From positions 372,001 through 436,000 of the forward strand of contig NZ_CP101988.1 of assembly GCF_024508335.1 (NCBI RefSeq): a stretch of 64,000 bases of DNA, written 5' to 3'. Of this stretch, positions 6,857 through 15,535 are shown piece after piece; position 1 is the first letter of the stretch, and each line of letters opens with the position of its first letter. The position numbers were made by a program, and so were the translations under genes. A model generated the notes under the pieces. It ran no database searches, was not told the DNA's origin, and was given only the letters and a program-made list of their open reading frames with translations. This stretch comes from Cellulomonas chengniuliangii (lineage in GTDB: Bacteria; Actinomycetota; Actinomycetes; Actinomycetales; Cellulomonadaceae).

Positions 6857-8533
6857 ATGGGCAAGTTCGACAAGGTCGTCGACGTCGTGGTCGTCGGCAC
6901 AGGCTCGGCGGCGATGACAGCAGCGCTCGCGGTCAAGGAGTCCGGCAAGGAACCGCTCGTCCTGGAGAGCACCGACCTGTACGGCGGCTCCTCGGCGATG
7001 TCCGGCGGAGGGCTGTGGGTGCCCAACAACCCCGTCATGCGCGAGGCGGGGGTCACCGACTCCTACGAGGCCGCGCGGACGTACATGGACGAGGTGATCG
7101 GCGACGTCGGTCCTGCCAGCTCGCCCGAGCGGCGCCACGCCTTCCTCACCGAGGGCCCGGAGATGGTGGCCTTCCTGCAACGGCTCGGCTTCCGGTTCGT
7201 CTACGGCCGGGGGTACGCCGACTACTACCCGGAGAAGCCCGGCGGCAAGGCCGTGGGACGCGGCATCGAGGGCGCCCGGTGGGACATCCGCGCCCTCGGC
7301 CCGTGGAGCGCGAAGATCCGTGGGCTGATCCCCATGCCCGTGCACACCTACGAGGTCGCGGCCATGAACGTCTCGCTGCGCACCGTGAAGGGCTTCCTCA
7401 CCGCCGCCAACGTGGTGGGTGTCCAGACCATCGGCAGCCGGCTGCTCGGCAAGAAGCTCGTCGGGCTCGGCAACAGCCTGATGGGCCAGCTGCTGCACCT
7501 CGCGCTGCAGCGGGACATCCCCATCTGGCTCGACTCGCCCATGGCGGAGCTGATCGTCGAGGACGGCTCCGTGGTCGGGGTCGTGGTCGACCACGAGGGT
7601 GAGCGGATGCGGATCGGCGCCCGCAACGGCGTCATGCTCGCCGCCGGCGGCTTCGCCCACAACGACGAGATGCGGCAGAAGCACCACCCGCACCCCATCA
7701 CCACGGCCTGGACCAGCGCCAACCCCGGCGACACCGGTGAGGTGCTGCAGGCGGGCATCGCGGCGGGCGCCGCCCTGGCCCTGATGGACGACGCCTGGTG
7801 GGGCCCGTCCGTGCTCAAGCCCGACGGATCCGCCCAGTTCCTGCTCGCCGAGCGGTCGCTGCCGCACGGCTTCATCGTCGACTCGAGCGGGCAGCGGTTC
7901 ATGAACGAGTCCGAGTCGTACGTCGACGCCGGCCACCACCAGTACGAGCGCAACGCGACGACGCCCGCGATCCCCGCGTACCTGATCATCGACTCGCGGC
8001 ACCGCTCGCGATACCCGTTCGGCATGGCCCTGCCCGGCATGACGCCCAAGAAGCTCCTCGAGTCCGGCTTCATGACCAAGGCCGACTCCCTCGAGGAGCT
8101 CGCCGAGAAGATGGGCATCGACAAGGACGGGCTGCGGCGCACGGCCGGCCGGTTCGCGCAGTTCGCGGCCACCGGCGTGGACGAGGACTTCCACCGCGGC
8201 GACAGCGCCTACGACCGCGTTTACAGCGACCCCCGGGTCAAGCCCAACCCGAACCTGGGCGCGGTCAGCAGGCCGCCGTTCTACGCCATCAAGATCTACC
8301 CCGGCGACCTCGGGACCAAGGGCGGCCTGCTCACGGACGAGTTCGCCCGCGTGCTGCGCGAGGACGGGTCCGTCATCGAGGGCCTCTACGCGGCCGGCAA
8401 CACGTCGGCGTCCGTGATGGGCAACACCTACCCGGGCCCCGGCTCGACCATCGGCCCCGCGATGACCTTCGGGTACATCGGCGGACAGCACGCGGCGACG
8501 CGGTCGGCAGCGGAGCGCGCGGCGCAGGACTAG
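6857..8533 (+). CDS. FAD-dependent 3-ketosteroid delta-1-dehydrogenase-like oxidoreductase (KstD family)
   Basis: Cytosolic flavoprotein of 558 residues, close to the usual length of 3-oxosteroid 1-dehydrogenases. The FAD-binding Rossmann motif VVVVGTGSAAMTAA is at residues 10-23, followed by DLYGGSSAMSGGGLWVPNN. Near the C-terminus the family block GLYAAGNTSASVMG and NTYPGPGSTIGPAM contains the Tyr and Gly that in characterised KstD enzymes help position the 3-keto group. Known family members remove the C1 and C2 hydrogens of 3-ketosteroids; related enzymes act on other cyclic enones or fumarate-like substrates, so the true substrate is open. A GAGGGAGA ribosome site precedes ATG 6857. No other sterol-degradation gene is in the window. 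A divergent TetR gene probably regulates it, and a 15-bp-stem terminator follows. Confidence 0.85.
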   Translation: MGKFDKVVDVVVVGTGSAAMTAALAVKESGKEPLVLESTDLYGGSSAMSGGGLWVPNNPVMREAGVTDSYEAARTYMDEVIGDVGPASSPERRHAFLTEGPEMVAFLQRLGFRFVYGRGYADYYPEKPGGKAVGRGIEGARWDIRALGPWSAKIRGLIPMPVHTYEVAAMNVSLRTVKGFLTAANVVGVQTIGSRLLGKKLVGLGNSLMGQLLHLALQRDIPIWLDSPMAELIVEDGSVVGVVVDHEGERMRIGARNGVMLAAGGFAHNDEMRQKHHPHPITTAWTSANPGDTGEVLQAGIAAGAALALMDDAWWGPSVLKPDGSAQFLLAERSLPHGFIVDSSGQRFMNESESYVDAGHHQYERNATTPAIPAYLIIDSRHRSRYPFGMALPGMTPKKLLESGFMTKADSLEELAEKMGIDKDGLRRTAGRFAQFAATGVDEDFHRGDSAYDRVYSDPRVKPNPNLGAVSRPPFYAIKIYPGDLGTKGGLLTDEFARVLREDGSVIEGLYAAGNTSASVMGNTYPGPGSTIGPAMTFGYIGGQHAATRSAAERAAQD

Positions 8534-8543
8534 GACCGGCTCC

Positions 8544-8587
8544 GGCTCGCGGCCCCGGCGGGCGACCTGCCCCCGGGGCCGCGAGCC
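8544..8587. terminator. Perfect 15-bp stem hairpin between convergent genes
   Basis: Arms 8544-8558 and 8573-8587 are perfectly complementary, with a 14-nt loop. The hairpin separates the converging flavoprotein gene (+) and SDR gene (-), so it probably terminates both. Confidence 0.8.
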
Positions 8588-8597
8588 GTTCTGCCCC

Positions 8598-9605
8598 TCA
8601 GAGCGGCGCCGCGTCCTCGCCCAGCAGGTCGAGCAGCTCGCGCTCGTCGGCGTCGGACAGGCCTGCGCGGCCGTCGGCGCCCTCGGCCTGCTCGGCGCGC
8701 CAGCGCATACCGTCACGCAGGGTCTCCACCAGGGGCCGGTGGGTGAGCCCGGCGGCCCGGGCGCGCGCGGTGGAGCGGGTGTTCAGGCCACGCCAGACGG
8801 GGTCGGCCAGCCATAGGGGCATCGAGCGAGGGCCGGCCCACTCGTTGACGTCGTGGTCCTTCAACCAGGACTCCGGAGCGGCGACCGCCACGGCATCGCT
8901 GCCTGCCGCCTGACGGGCTGCCTCCAGGTGCTCGCGGAAGGAGAGCGAGGCCCCCATGACGTCGATGGCCCCGCTCAGGGACTGCTCGCCGCAGCGCACC
9001 AGCCACGCTGCCAGGTCGCGTACGTCGATCACCGCGGTGGGCAGGTCGGGCGCCGCCGGCACGAGCACTGTGCCGGGCGCCGCGGGGTGGGCGAACCGCC
9101 ACGGCCAGTAGTCGGTGCGCCCGGTCGGGTCTCCCGGCCCGCCGATGAGCCCTGCCCGCGCGAGGACCGAGCGGTCGGGGCCGAAGCCGTCGAGGACGGC
9201 CTGCTCGCAGGCGACCTTCGCGGGGCCGTAGTCCGACATCTCGGCCATGCGGTCGGCCTGCAGCGGGGGGAGCAGGGCGGCGGTCTCGTCGGCGCCCACG
9301 GCCTCGTGCGATGCGTAGACGTTGACGGACGACACCAGCACGTAGCGATCGGTGACGGGCTCGAGGTCCCGCACCGCGCGGCGCACGTGCCCGGGGTGGC
9401 GCGCCACGTCGATCACGACGTCCCACCGGCCGCCGGCCACCGCTGAGAGGGTGTCGTCCTCGTCGCGATCCGCATGGACGAGGCGCGCCTTCGGAGGAGC
9501 CCCCGAGCCGCGGGCGAGGCACGTGACGTCATGGCCGTCGCGGAGTGCGGTCGCGGCCACGAGATGACCGAGCCAGGCTGTCCCACCGAGCACCAGGATC
9601 CTCAT
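8598..9605 (-). CDS. Extended SDR, NAD-dependent epimerase/dehydratase-like
   Basis: 335 residues with an N-terminal NAD(P)-binding motif (ILVLGGTAWLGH, the GxxxxxG variant of the atypical/extended SDRs). A Ser-rich strand follows (YVLVSSVNVYAS), and the catalytic Tyr-Lys equivalent is SDYGPAKVACE, a YxxxK motif. The C-terminal half resembles reductases annotated as NAD-dependent epimerase/dehydratase that act on nucleotide sugars or small ketones. Cytosolic; no signal peptide. It shares a terminator hairpin with the KstD-like gene. Its only same-strand neighbour is a TetR gene 125 bp upstream that belongs to the MMPL locus, so no pathway can be assigned from context. Confidence 0.8.
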   Translation of the reverse strand: MRILVLGGTAWLGHLVAATALRDGHDVTCLARGSGAPPKARLVHADRDEDDTLSAVAGGRWDVVIDVARHPGHVRRAVRDLEPVTDRYVLVSSVNVYASHEAVGADETAALLPPLQADRMAEMSDYGPAKVACEQAVLDGFGPDRSVLARAGLIGGPGDPTGRTDYWPWRFAHPAAPGTVLVPAAPDLPTAVIDVRDLAAWLVRCGEQSLSGAIDVMGASLSFREHLEAARQAAGSDAVAVAAPESWLKDHDVNEWAGPRSMPLWLADPVWRGLNTRSTARARAAGLTHRPLVETLRDGMRWRAEQAEGADGRAGLSDADERELLDLLGEDAAPL

Positions 9606-9729
9606 CCGGGGAGCATCGCAGCGGCGCGACGACGAGCGCAGCGCTTTCGCCCTGGGCTGACGCGGCCGGCCGGCTCAGCCGACGATGCGGCGGAGCTCCC
9701 GGCGTCCCGGTGTCCCGGCGGGGGAGCGC

Positions 9730-10401
9730 TCAGTCCTCGAGCGGCTCGATGAGGCGCTCGACAACCGCGGGCAGCCACCGGGCGGCCAGCTCGCGGGCGG
9801 TGGCGCCGTGGTCGCCGGGGCCCAGGAGGTAGGCCTGCCGCGTGCTCGCGGCGTAGCCCGCCATGAACAGGCGCGTCGCGTCGATGGCGGGGATGACCAG
9901 GCGCAGGCCGAGCGAGGTGGCGAGCCGCTCCACCACGTCCGCGAGCTCGACGAGGATCTGCTCCTCGAACTGGAGGAACCGCGCCGCCTCCTCGGGCTGG
10001 CGCAGGGCCAGGAGCTCGAACTCGTTGCTGATCAGCCGCCACTGCCGGTCGTCGGGCTGCCCGCTGAGCAGCGCGGCGATCACCTCGCCGACCAGCTGGG
10101 TGTCCAGCGAGCGGCCATGGGCCCGGGCCTCGGCGGCGACGGCCACGGCGTCGCTCTCGAGCTGGGCGAGGCGTCGGCGCTGCTCGCGCTCGGTGAGGGC
10201 GAGGAACAGCTCGGTCTTGCTGTCGAAGTTGGAGTAGAACGCCCCGCGCGTGAAGCCTGCCGCCTCGCACACCGCCTCGATCGAGGCGCCGGCGATGCCG
10301 TGCTCCGCGAGGATCTGGTACGCGGCGTCCAGGAGCCGGTCGCGGGTCTGCTGGCGCCGGGCGCTGAGCGGCGGCGGGTCGGCAGGGGCGGAGGTGCTCA
10401 C
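9730..10401 (-). CDS. TetR family regulator of the MMPL/YhgE export locus
   Basis: About 223 residues, start GTG 10401. HTH: TRDRLLDAAYQILAEHG followed by SIEAVCEAAGFTRGAFYSNF, the AcrR-like form often found beside exporters. The C-terminal half probably binds a hydrophobic ligand. It is divergent from the MMPL gene; the gap carries a perfect 8-4-8 palindrome and a second, partial one at 10457-10490, so it most likely represses both itself and the exporter operon. Extending the frame upstream would run through those palindromes and encode a non-conserved Arg/Cys-rich leader, which argues for the downstream GTG. Confidence 0.9.
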   Translation of the reverse strand: MSTSAPADPPPLSARRQQTRDRLLDAAYQILAEHGIAGASIEAVCEAAGFTRGAFYSNFDSKTELFLALTEREQRRRLAQLESDAVAVAAEARAHGRSLDTQLVGEVIAALLSGQPDDRQWRLISNEFELLALRQPEEAARFLQFEEQILVELADVVERLATSLGLRLVIPAIDATRLFMAGYAASTRQAYLLGPGDHGATARELAARWLPAVVERLIEPLED

Positions 10402-10456
10402 GGGTACATCGTCGCATCGGCGAGGAGGCGACCACGGCCCACAGGTCCCGCGCTTT

Positions 10457-10490
10457 GCGATACACCGATGTATCGCATACGTTGATGTAT
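10457..10490. promoter_or_regulatory. Two adjacent palindromic operators between TetR and MMPL genes
   Basis: GCGATACA-ccga-TGTATCGC (10457-10476) is perfectly symmetric over 8-bp arms. Directly after it, ATAC-gttgat-GTAT (10477-10490) repeats the same half-site logic. The elements are AT-richer than their surroundings and lie where divergent promoters should be. Binding of the adjacent TetR is the obvious inference. Confidence 0.7.
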
Positions 10491-10541
10491 CGGGGCCAGC
10501 GGCGGCCTCCCCCATCCCGCGAGACGTCTCCAGGAGCCCGT

Positions 10542-13325
10542 GTGTCCTCATCTCTGTACCAGCTCGGCCGCTGGGCGTACCGCTCCCGCCGGCTCGTCGT
10601 CGCCGCGTGGCTCGTCGTCCTCGTGGTTGTCGGGGGCTTCGGCGTGCTGGTCAACAAGGGCCTCGACGACGAGGTGACGATCCCCGGCACCGAGTCACAA
10701 GCAGCCCTCACCCGCCTCGCATCGACCTTCCCGCAGGTCAGCGGCGCCACCGCGCAGGTCGTGGTGGTCGCCCCCGACGGCGCCGACGTCGAGGACACCG
10801 CGGTCCGCGAGCCCGTCGAGCGCGCGGTCGAGCGGCTGGGCCAGGTCGGCCAGGTCAACACCGTGGTCTCGCCCTACGGGGAGACGGTCACCGGCGCCGT
10901 CAACGAGGACGCGAGCGCCGCGCTGGTCTCCGTGATGCTCGATGGCTCATCCCAGACCATCACCGACGACACCCGCGACGAGCTGGCCCAGGTCACGGCG
11001 GATCTCGCCGCGGCCCTGCCCGACGGCGCGCAGGCGTCCCTGGGCGGGCAGCTCTTCAGCGCCGAGTTCCCCGGGGTGACGGTCACCGAGGGCCTCGGCG
11101 TGGTGTTCGCGCTCATCGTGCTGGTCATCACGCTGGGCTCGTTCGCCGCCGCCGGGATGCCGCTGATCAACGCTCTCGTGGGCGTCGGCGCCGCGCTCGC
11201 GCTGGTGTTCGCGGCCACCTCGGTCATGCCGATCAACTCCACCACGCCACTGCTCGCACTGATGCTCGGGCTGGCGGTGGGCATCGACTACGCCCTGTTC
11301 ATCATCTCCCGGCACCGCGACCAGCTCCGCGACGGCCTGGACGTCGAGGAGTCCGTGGCGCGAGCCGTCGCGACCGCCGGATCGGCGGTCGTCTTCGCGG
11401 GCCTCACGGTGATGATCGCGCTGGTGGGGCTCGGCGTCGCCGGCATCCCCTTCCTCACCACCATGGGCGTGGCCGCCGCCGTCGCGGTCGGCATCACGGT
11501 GCTGGTCTCCCTCACCCTGATGCCGGCGCTGCTCGGGTTCGCCGGGGAGCGGCTGCGGCCCCGGCCGTCCCGCCGTGCCGACCGTGCCGACCGTGCCGAC
11601 CGTGCCGACCGTGCCGAGCATGCTGTCGAGGTTGAGGGCGCCGAGCATCACAACCGCTTCTTCAGCGGCTGGATCCGGACCGTCACCCGGTTCCCGGCCG
11701 TCACCATCGGCGTGGTCGTCGTCGCGCTCGGGCTGCTGACGCTGCCCGCCATGAACCTGCGGCTCGCCCTGCCCGACGCGGGCGCCCTGCCCGAGGAGGC
11801 CTCCGCGCGCGTCACCTACGACCTGGTCTCCGAGCACTTCGGCCCCGGCGCTAACGGCCCGCTCATCGTCACCGGCAGCATCGTCACCAGCACCGACCCC
11901 GTCGGCCTCATGAACGACCTCGCCGACGAGATCGCCGAGCTCGACGGGGTGGCGCAGATCGCCCTCGCCACCCCCAACGCGAGCGCCGACACCGGGATCA
12001 TCCAGGTCGTGCCCGAGGGGTCGCCCGAGTCGGTCGAGACCTCCGAGCTGGTCCACGAGATCCGCGCCCTGCACGACCACTTCCTCGAGGAGTACGGCGT
12101 CGACCTGTCCGTCACGGGCTTCACGGCCGTCGGCATCGACGTCTCCGAGAAGCTCGGCGCCGCCCTGCTGCCGTTCGCCCTCGTGGTGGTCGGCTTGTCG
12201 CTGCTGCTGCTCACCATGGTGTTCCGGTCCGTGTGGGTGCCGGTCAAGGCCACGGTCGGCTACCTGCTCTCGGTGGGCGCCGCGCTCGGCGTGGTGACGC
12301 TCGTCTTCGAGGACGGCGTCGCGGCGGACCTGCTTCATGTGGTGCGCCAGGGGCCGGTCATCAGCTTCATGCCCATCGTGGTGATGGGCATCCTGTTCGG
12401 CCTGGCCATGGACTACGAGGTGTTCCTGGTCTCCCGCATCCGCGAGGACTACGTCCACTCCGGTGACGCGCGCAGGGCCGTGACCACCGGGTTCCTCGGC
12501 TCCGCGAAGGTCGTCACCGCGGCCGCCGTCATCATGTGCGGCGTCTTCATCGCGTTCGTCCCCGAGGGCGACTCCAACATCAAGCCGATCGCCCTGGCGC
12601 TGGCCGTCGGGGTGTTCGTCGACGCGTTCGTGGTCCGCATGGTGTTCGTCCCCGCGGTCCTCATGCTGCTGGGTGACAAGGCGTGGTGGATGCCGCGCTG
12701 GCTGGACCGCCTGCTGCCGTCCTTCGACGTCGAGGGGGAGGGCCTGCGGGCCGAGCTCGAGCTGGCCGACTGGCCCGAGCCGGGCTCCACGGACGTGATC
12801 GCGGCGCAGGGCCTGACCCTCGACGGCCCGGCCGGCGGTGACCCGCTGTGCCAGGACGTGAGCTTCCGGATGCCGCAGGGCACGGTGCTGCTGGTCGAGG
12901 GCGACGACCCTGCCGCGACCTCGGCGCTGCTGCTGATGCTCGCCGGGCGGATCGCCCCCAGCGCGGGCCTGCTCAAGGTCTGCGGGCTCGCGCTGCCCAT
13001 CCGGTCGGGATCCGTCCGCTCGCGCGTCGGGTACGTCAACCTCCGCTCCGAGCCGCTCGACGCGGTGCGGTCCGCGCTGGACGAGCGCCCCCGCCTGCTG
13101 GTCCTGGACGGCGCCGAGGCTGTCACCGATCCGGCGGTCCGTGACCGGTTGCGGCAGGTGCTGGCGGCACGGCGGCCGTCGGTCGCCCTCGCGCTCGGGA
13201 CCACCGCGCTGCGCGCCGACGACCTGCTGCCGACCGACGCCGAGGTGCTCGTCCTCGGCGCCACCGCCCCACCCCCCTCGCCCGCCAGCGGCGCCGCCCG
13301 CACCCTGGGAGAAGCACACCGATGA
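10542..13325 (+). CDS. MMPL (RND-type) exporter with C-terminal degenerate ABC-ATPase-like domain
   Basis: About 927 residues. Residues 1-740 form an MMPL transporter: a first helix near residue 20, then two repeats of extracytoplasmic loop plus helix bundle. The repeats are marked by DYALFIISRHR (near residue 250) and DYEVFLVSRIR (near residue 627), which carry the Asp used for proton coupling in this family. A 9-bp tandem repeat encodes RAD triplets in the linker between the halves. Residues about 750-915 look like an ABC nucleotide-binding domain (LTLDGPAGGDPLCQDVSF, LLLMLAGRIAPSAGLLKV) but have EGDDPAATSALL where Walker A should be and no LSGGQ. A Walker-B-like LLVLDGAEA is retained. GTG 10542 follows GGAG. 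A 4-bp overlap couples it to YhgE/Pip. Probable export of lipids or hydrophobic drugs under TetR control. Confidence 0.88.
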   Translation: MSSSLYQLGRWAYRSRRLVVAAWLVVLVVVGGFGVLVNKGLDDEVTIPGTESQAALTRLASTFPQVSGATAQVVVVAPDGADVEDTAVREPVERAVERLGQVGQVNTVVSPYGETVTGAVNEDASAALVSVMLDGSSQTITDDTRDELAQVTADLAAALPDGAQASLGGQLFSAEFPGVTVTEGLGVVFALIVLVITLGSFAAAGMPLINALVGVGAALALVFAATSVMPINSTTPLLALMLGLAVGIDYALFIISRHRDQLRDGLDVEESVARAVATAGSAVVFAGLTVMIALVGLGVAGIPFLTTMGVAAAVAVGITVLVSLTLMPALLGFAGERLRPRPSRRADRADRADRADRAEHAVEVEGAEHHNRFFSGWIRTVTRFPAVTIGVVVVALGLLTLPAMNLRLALPDAGALPEEASARVTYDLVSEHFGPGANGPLIVTGSIVTSTDPVGLMNDLADEIAELDGVAQIALATPNASADTGIIQVVPEGSPESVETSELVHEIRALHDHFLEEYGVDLSVTGFTAVGIDVSEKLGAALLPFALVVVGLSLLLLTMVFRSVWVPVKATVGYLLSVGAALGVVTLVFEDGVAADLLHVVRQGPVISFMPIVVMGILFGLAMDYEVFLVSRIREDYVHSGDARRAVTTGFLGSAKVVTAAAVIMCGVFIAFVPEGDSNIKPIALALAVGVFVDAFVVRMVFVPAVLMLLGDKAWWMPRWLDRLLPSFDVEGEGLRAELELADWPEPGSTDVIAAQGLTLDGPAGGDPLCQDVSFRMPQGTVLLVEGDDPAATSALLLMLAGRIAPSAGLLKVCGLALPIRSGSVRSRVGYVNLRSEPLDAVRSALDERPRLLVLDGAEAVTDPAVRDRLRQVLAARRPSVALALGTTALRADDLLPTDAEVLVLGATAPPPSPASGAARTLGEAHR
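11573..11617 (+). repeat. Five tandem copies of a 9-bp unit inside the MMPL gene
   Basis: CCGTGCCGA is repeated five times without interruption, encoding an alternating Arg-Ala-Asp tract in the cytosolic linker between the two halves of the MMPL transporter. The unit is a multiple of three, so copy-number change would alter linker length without a frameshift. Confidence 0.85.
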
Positions 13326-15379
13326 GCGCACCGCTGAGCATCCGCACCGGCGTCCGCACGCGCCGCAACGCACTGGCCGTCATCGGCGTGATCCTGGTCC
13401 CGCTGACCGTGGTGGGTCTGCTGCTGTGGGGGCTGTGGTCGCCGCAGGAGCGGCTCGACACCGTCCGCGCCGCCATCGTGAACGCCGACGAGCCGGTGAC
13501 GGTCGACGGCCAGATCGTCCCGCTGGGCCGCCAGCTCGCCGCGGCCCTCGTGGGCAGCGACGCCGCGGCCAACTACACCTGGGAGATCACCGACCAGGAC
13601 GACGCTGCCAGCGGGCTCGAGGGGGGCCGCTACGTCGCCGTCGTCACCATCCCGGAGGACTTCTCGGCGGCGGCGACCTCGTTCAGCGGTGACGCGTCCG
13701 AGGCCCGGCAGGCCACGATCGACGTGCGCACCGCTGACGACGGGCGCGTGGTGGACGACGCGATCAGCCGCGCCATCACCGCCACCGCCGCGACCGTGCT
13801 CGGCCAGCAGCTCACCCAGACCTACCTGGACAACGTGCTCGTCGGGTTCTCCACGCTGCACGACCAGCTCGGCACCGCAGCTGACGGCGCGGTGTCACTC
13901 GCGGACGGGCTCGCCGCGCTGCAGGCCGGCAACGGGCAGCTCGCCGACGGCGCCGCCCAGCTCACCTCGGGCGCAGGCGACGCCGCCGACGGCGCCGCGC
14001 AGCTCGCGAACGGGGTCCGGCAGAGCGCGACGGGCGCCGGGCAGGTCGCGACGGGCGCCTCCGACCTGGCCGCGGGGACATCCGATCTCGCGGACGGCGC
14101 CGAGCAGCTCGCCGGTGGCCTCGCCGCCCTGCGGGAGAGCACCACCGGGCTGCCCGATCAGGCCGCCGCGCTGGCGAGCGGCTCGCGGCAGGTGGCCGAC
14201 GGGATCGCCCAGTACGTCGGCGCGCTCACCGCGCAGCAGACGACGGTGTGCGGGGCGGCAGGCGCCGCCGATCCCACCTGTCAGGCGCTGACCGCCCAGA
14301 TCACCCAGCTCGCTCCCCTCGTGGACGGCGCGCAGAAGGCCGCGGCGGGCACGGCGGCGCTGGCCGGGGACCCGTCCCAGGGCACCGGCCTGGCCGGCCT
14401 GACCGGTGGCATCGCGCAGCTCGCCGGGTCCTCTGCCACCGGCTCGACGCCCGCGAGCGGCGCCCAGGCGCTCGCCCAGGGGGCCGCGGCGGCCAGCACG
14501 GGCGCCGACCAGCTCGCCGCCGGCACGACGGCGCTGCGCAATGGCCTGCAGCAGCTCGACCGTGGCGCCGCGACGCTGAGCGCTGGAGCCGGGCAGCTCG
14601 CCGGCGGCGCCGACGACCTCGCCAACGCGCTGGGCGAGGCCGGGGACGGCGTCGACCAGCTCGCGGGCGGCGGCGCCGAGCTCGCCGATGGTCTCAGCTC
14701 GGCCGTCGGCCAGGTGCCGACGTACACGGACTCCGAGCGGGCCTCGCTCGCCGAGGTGGTGGCGCAGCCCGTCACCACCCCCGGCCTCATGGGCTCCGGC
14801 TCGTTCGGGACCGGGCCCGCCGTGGGCATCGTCGCGCTGTGGCTCGGCGCCCTCGCCACGTTCTTCGTGTTCCGGTCGATGCCCGCCCGGGTGCTCGGCT
14901 CGACCCGCTCCGCGCTGAGCATGACCCTGCGCACCCTGCTGGCGCCCGCCGGGCTCGCTGTGGTGCAGGGAGCCGCGGTCGGCGTGGTCCTGGGCGTGAC
15001 GCTCGACGCGTCCGGCGGCGAGCTGGCCGGGCTGGTGCTCGTCGGGGCGCTGGCGGCGCTCGCCTTCACGGCGCTGAACCAGGCCCTCGTGGTGCTGGGT
15101 GGGAACCTCGGGCGCGTGCTGTCGCTGCTGATCGGCCTCCTGGTGCTGGTCGCAGCGGTGATCGCCACCGTCCCCGACGTGCTGGTGGTGGTGCGCGACG
15201 TGCTGCCCGTGGGCGCCGGAGTCGACGCGTTCGCCGCTGTGCTGAACGGCGCGGGCGGGCTCGGTGGGGCCGTCGCCGTGCTGCTGGTGTGGACCGCCGC
15301 CTCGATCGCGGCGACGAGCCTGGCGGTGGCCGGGGCCCGCAAGACCCGAGCGCACGACCTGGTCGCCGCACACGCCTGA
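13322..15379 (+). CDS. YhgE/Pip domain membrane protein
   Basis: 685 residues. One N-terminal helix (about residues 14-36) is followed by a long extracytoplasmic region. From about residue 185 to 465 this region consists of degenerate repeats of the type LADGAAQLTSGA, a heptad-like low-complexity pattern typical of YhgE/Pip proteins and probably an extended coiled structure. Five to six helices follow at the C-terminus (about residues 500-680), resembling the membrane domain of ABC-2 transporters. The Bacillus YhgE and lactococcal Pip proteins are known as a membrane protein and a phage receptor; YhgE/Pip genes are commonly found next to MMPL or ABC ATPase genes and TetR regulators. ATG 13322 overlaps the MMPL stop by 4 bp. 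A 13-bp-stem terminator follows at 15425-15458. Confidence 0.88.
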   Translation: MSAPLSIRTGVRTRRNALAVIGVILVPLTVVGLLLWGLWSPQERLDTVRAAIVNADEPVTVDGQIVPLGRQLAAALVGSDAAANYTWEITDQDDAASGLEGGRYVAVVTIPEDFSAAATSFSGDASEARQATIDVRTADDGRVVDDAISRAITATAATVLGQQLTQTYLDNVLVGFSTLHDQLGTAADGAVSLADGLAALQAGNGQLADGAAQLTSGAGDAADGAAQLANGVRQSATGAGQVATGASDLAAGTSDLADGAEQLAGGLAALRESTTGLPDQAAALASGSRQVADGIAQYVGALTAQQTTVCGAAGAADPTCQALTAQITQLAPLVDGAQKAAAGTAALAGDPSQGTGLAGLTGGIAQLAGSSATGSTPASGAQALAQGAAAASTGADQLAAGTTALRNGLQQLDRGAATLSAGAGQLAGGADDLANALGEAGDGVDQLAGGGAELADGLSSAVGQVPTYTDSERASLAEVVAQPVTTPGLMGSGSFGTGPAVGIVALWLGALATFFVFRSMPARVLGSTRSALSMTLRTLLAPAGLAVVQGAAVGVVLGVTLDASGGELAGLVLVGALAALAFTALNQALVVLGGNLGRVLSLLIGLLVLVAAVIATVPDVLVVVRDVLPVGAGVDAFAAVLNGAGGLGGAVAVLLVWTAASIAATSLAVAGARKTRAHDLVAAHA

Positions 15380-15424
15380 CCGGTCATCGGGCCGCCGGAT
15401 TGGCGTCAGGTCAGGTGAATCCCA

Positions 15425-15458
15425 CCCCGAACCGGCCATCCGGCGGGCCGGTTCGGGG
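15425..15458 (+). terminator. Perfect 13-bp stem hairpin after yhgE/pip
   Basis: Arms 15425-15437 and 15446-15458 are perfectly complementary around an 8-nt loop, 45 bp after the YhgE/Pip stop and before the next plus-strand gene. It probably ends the MMPL-YhgE transcript. Confidence 0.7.
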
Positions 15459-15535
15459 TACGTTCCAGCCCTTCACCTGGACCGCGGGCACGCGGCAGGT
15501 CATCGACGGGGGCGGCCCCGCGTAGGGGGCGGCTG

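Noticed and set aside
11573-11617. Short tandem repeat that might suggest a CRISPR or VNTR locus.
   Set aside because: The 9-bp unit has no spacers and lies in frame inside a gene, so it is only a coding microsatellite.
10947-13373. Open frame of about 808 codons on the minus strand opposite the MMPL gene.
   Set aside because: It is His/Asp/Gln/Arg-rich with no recognisable motif, as expected for the antisense of a GC-rich membrane protein gene.
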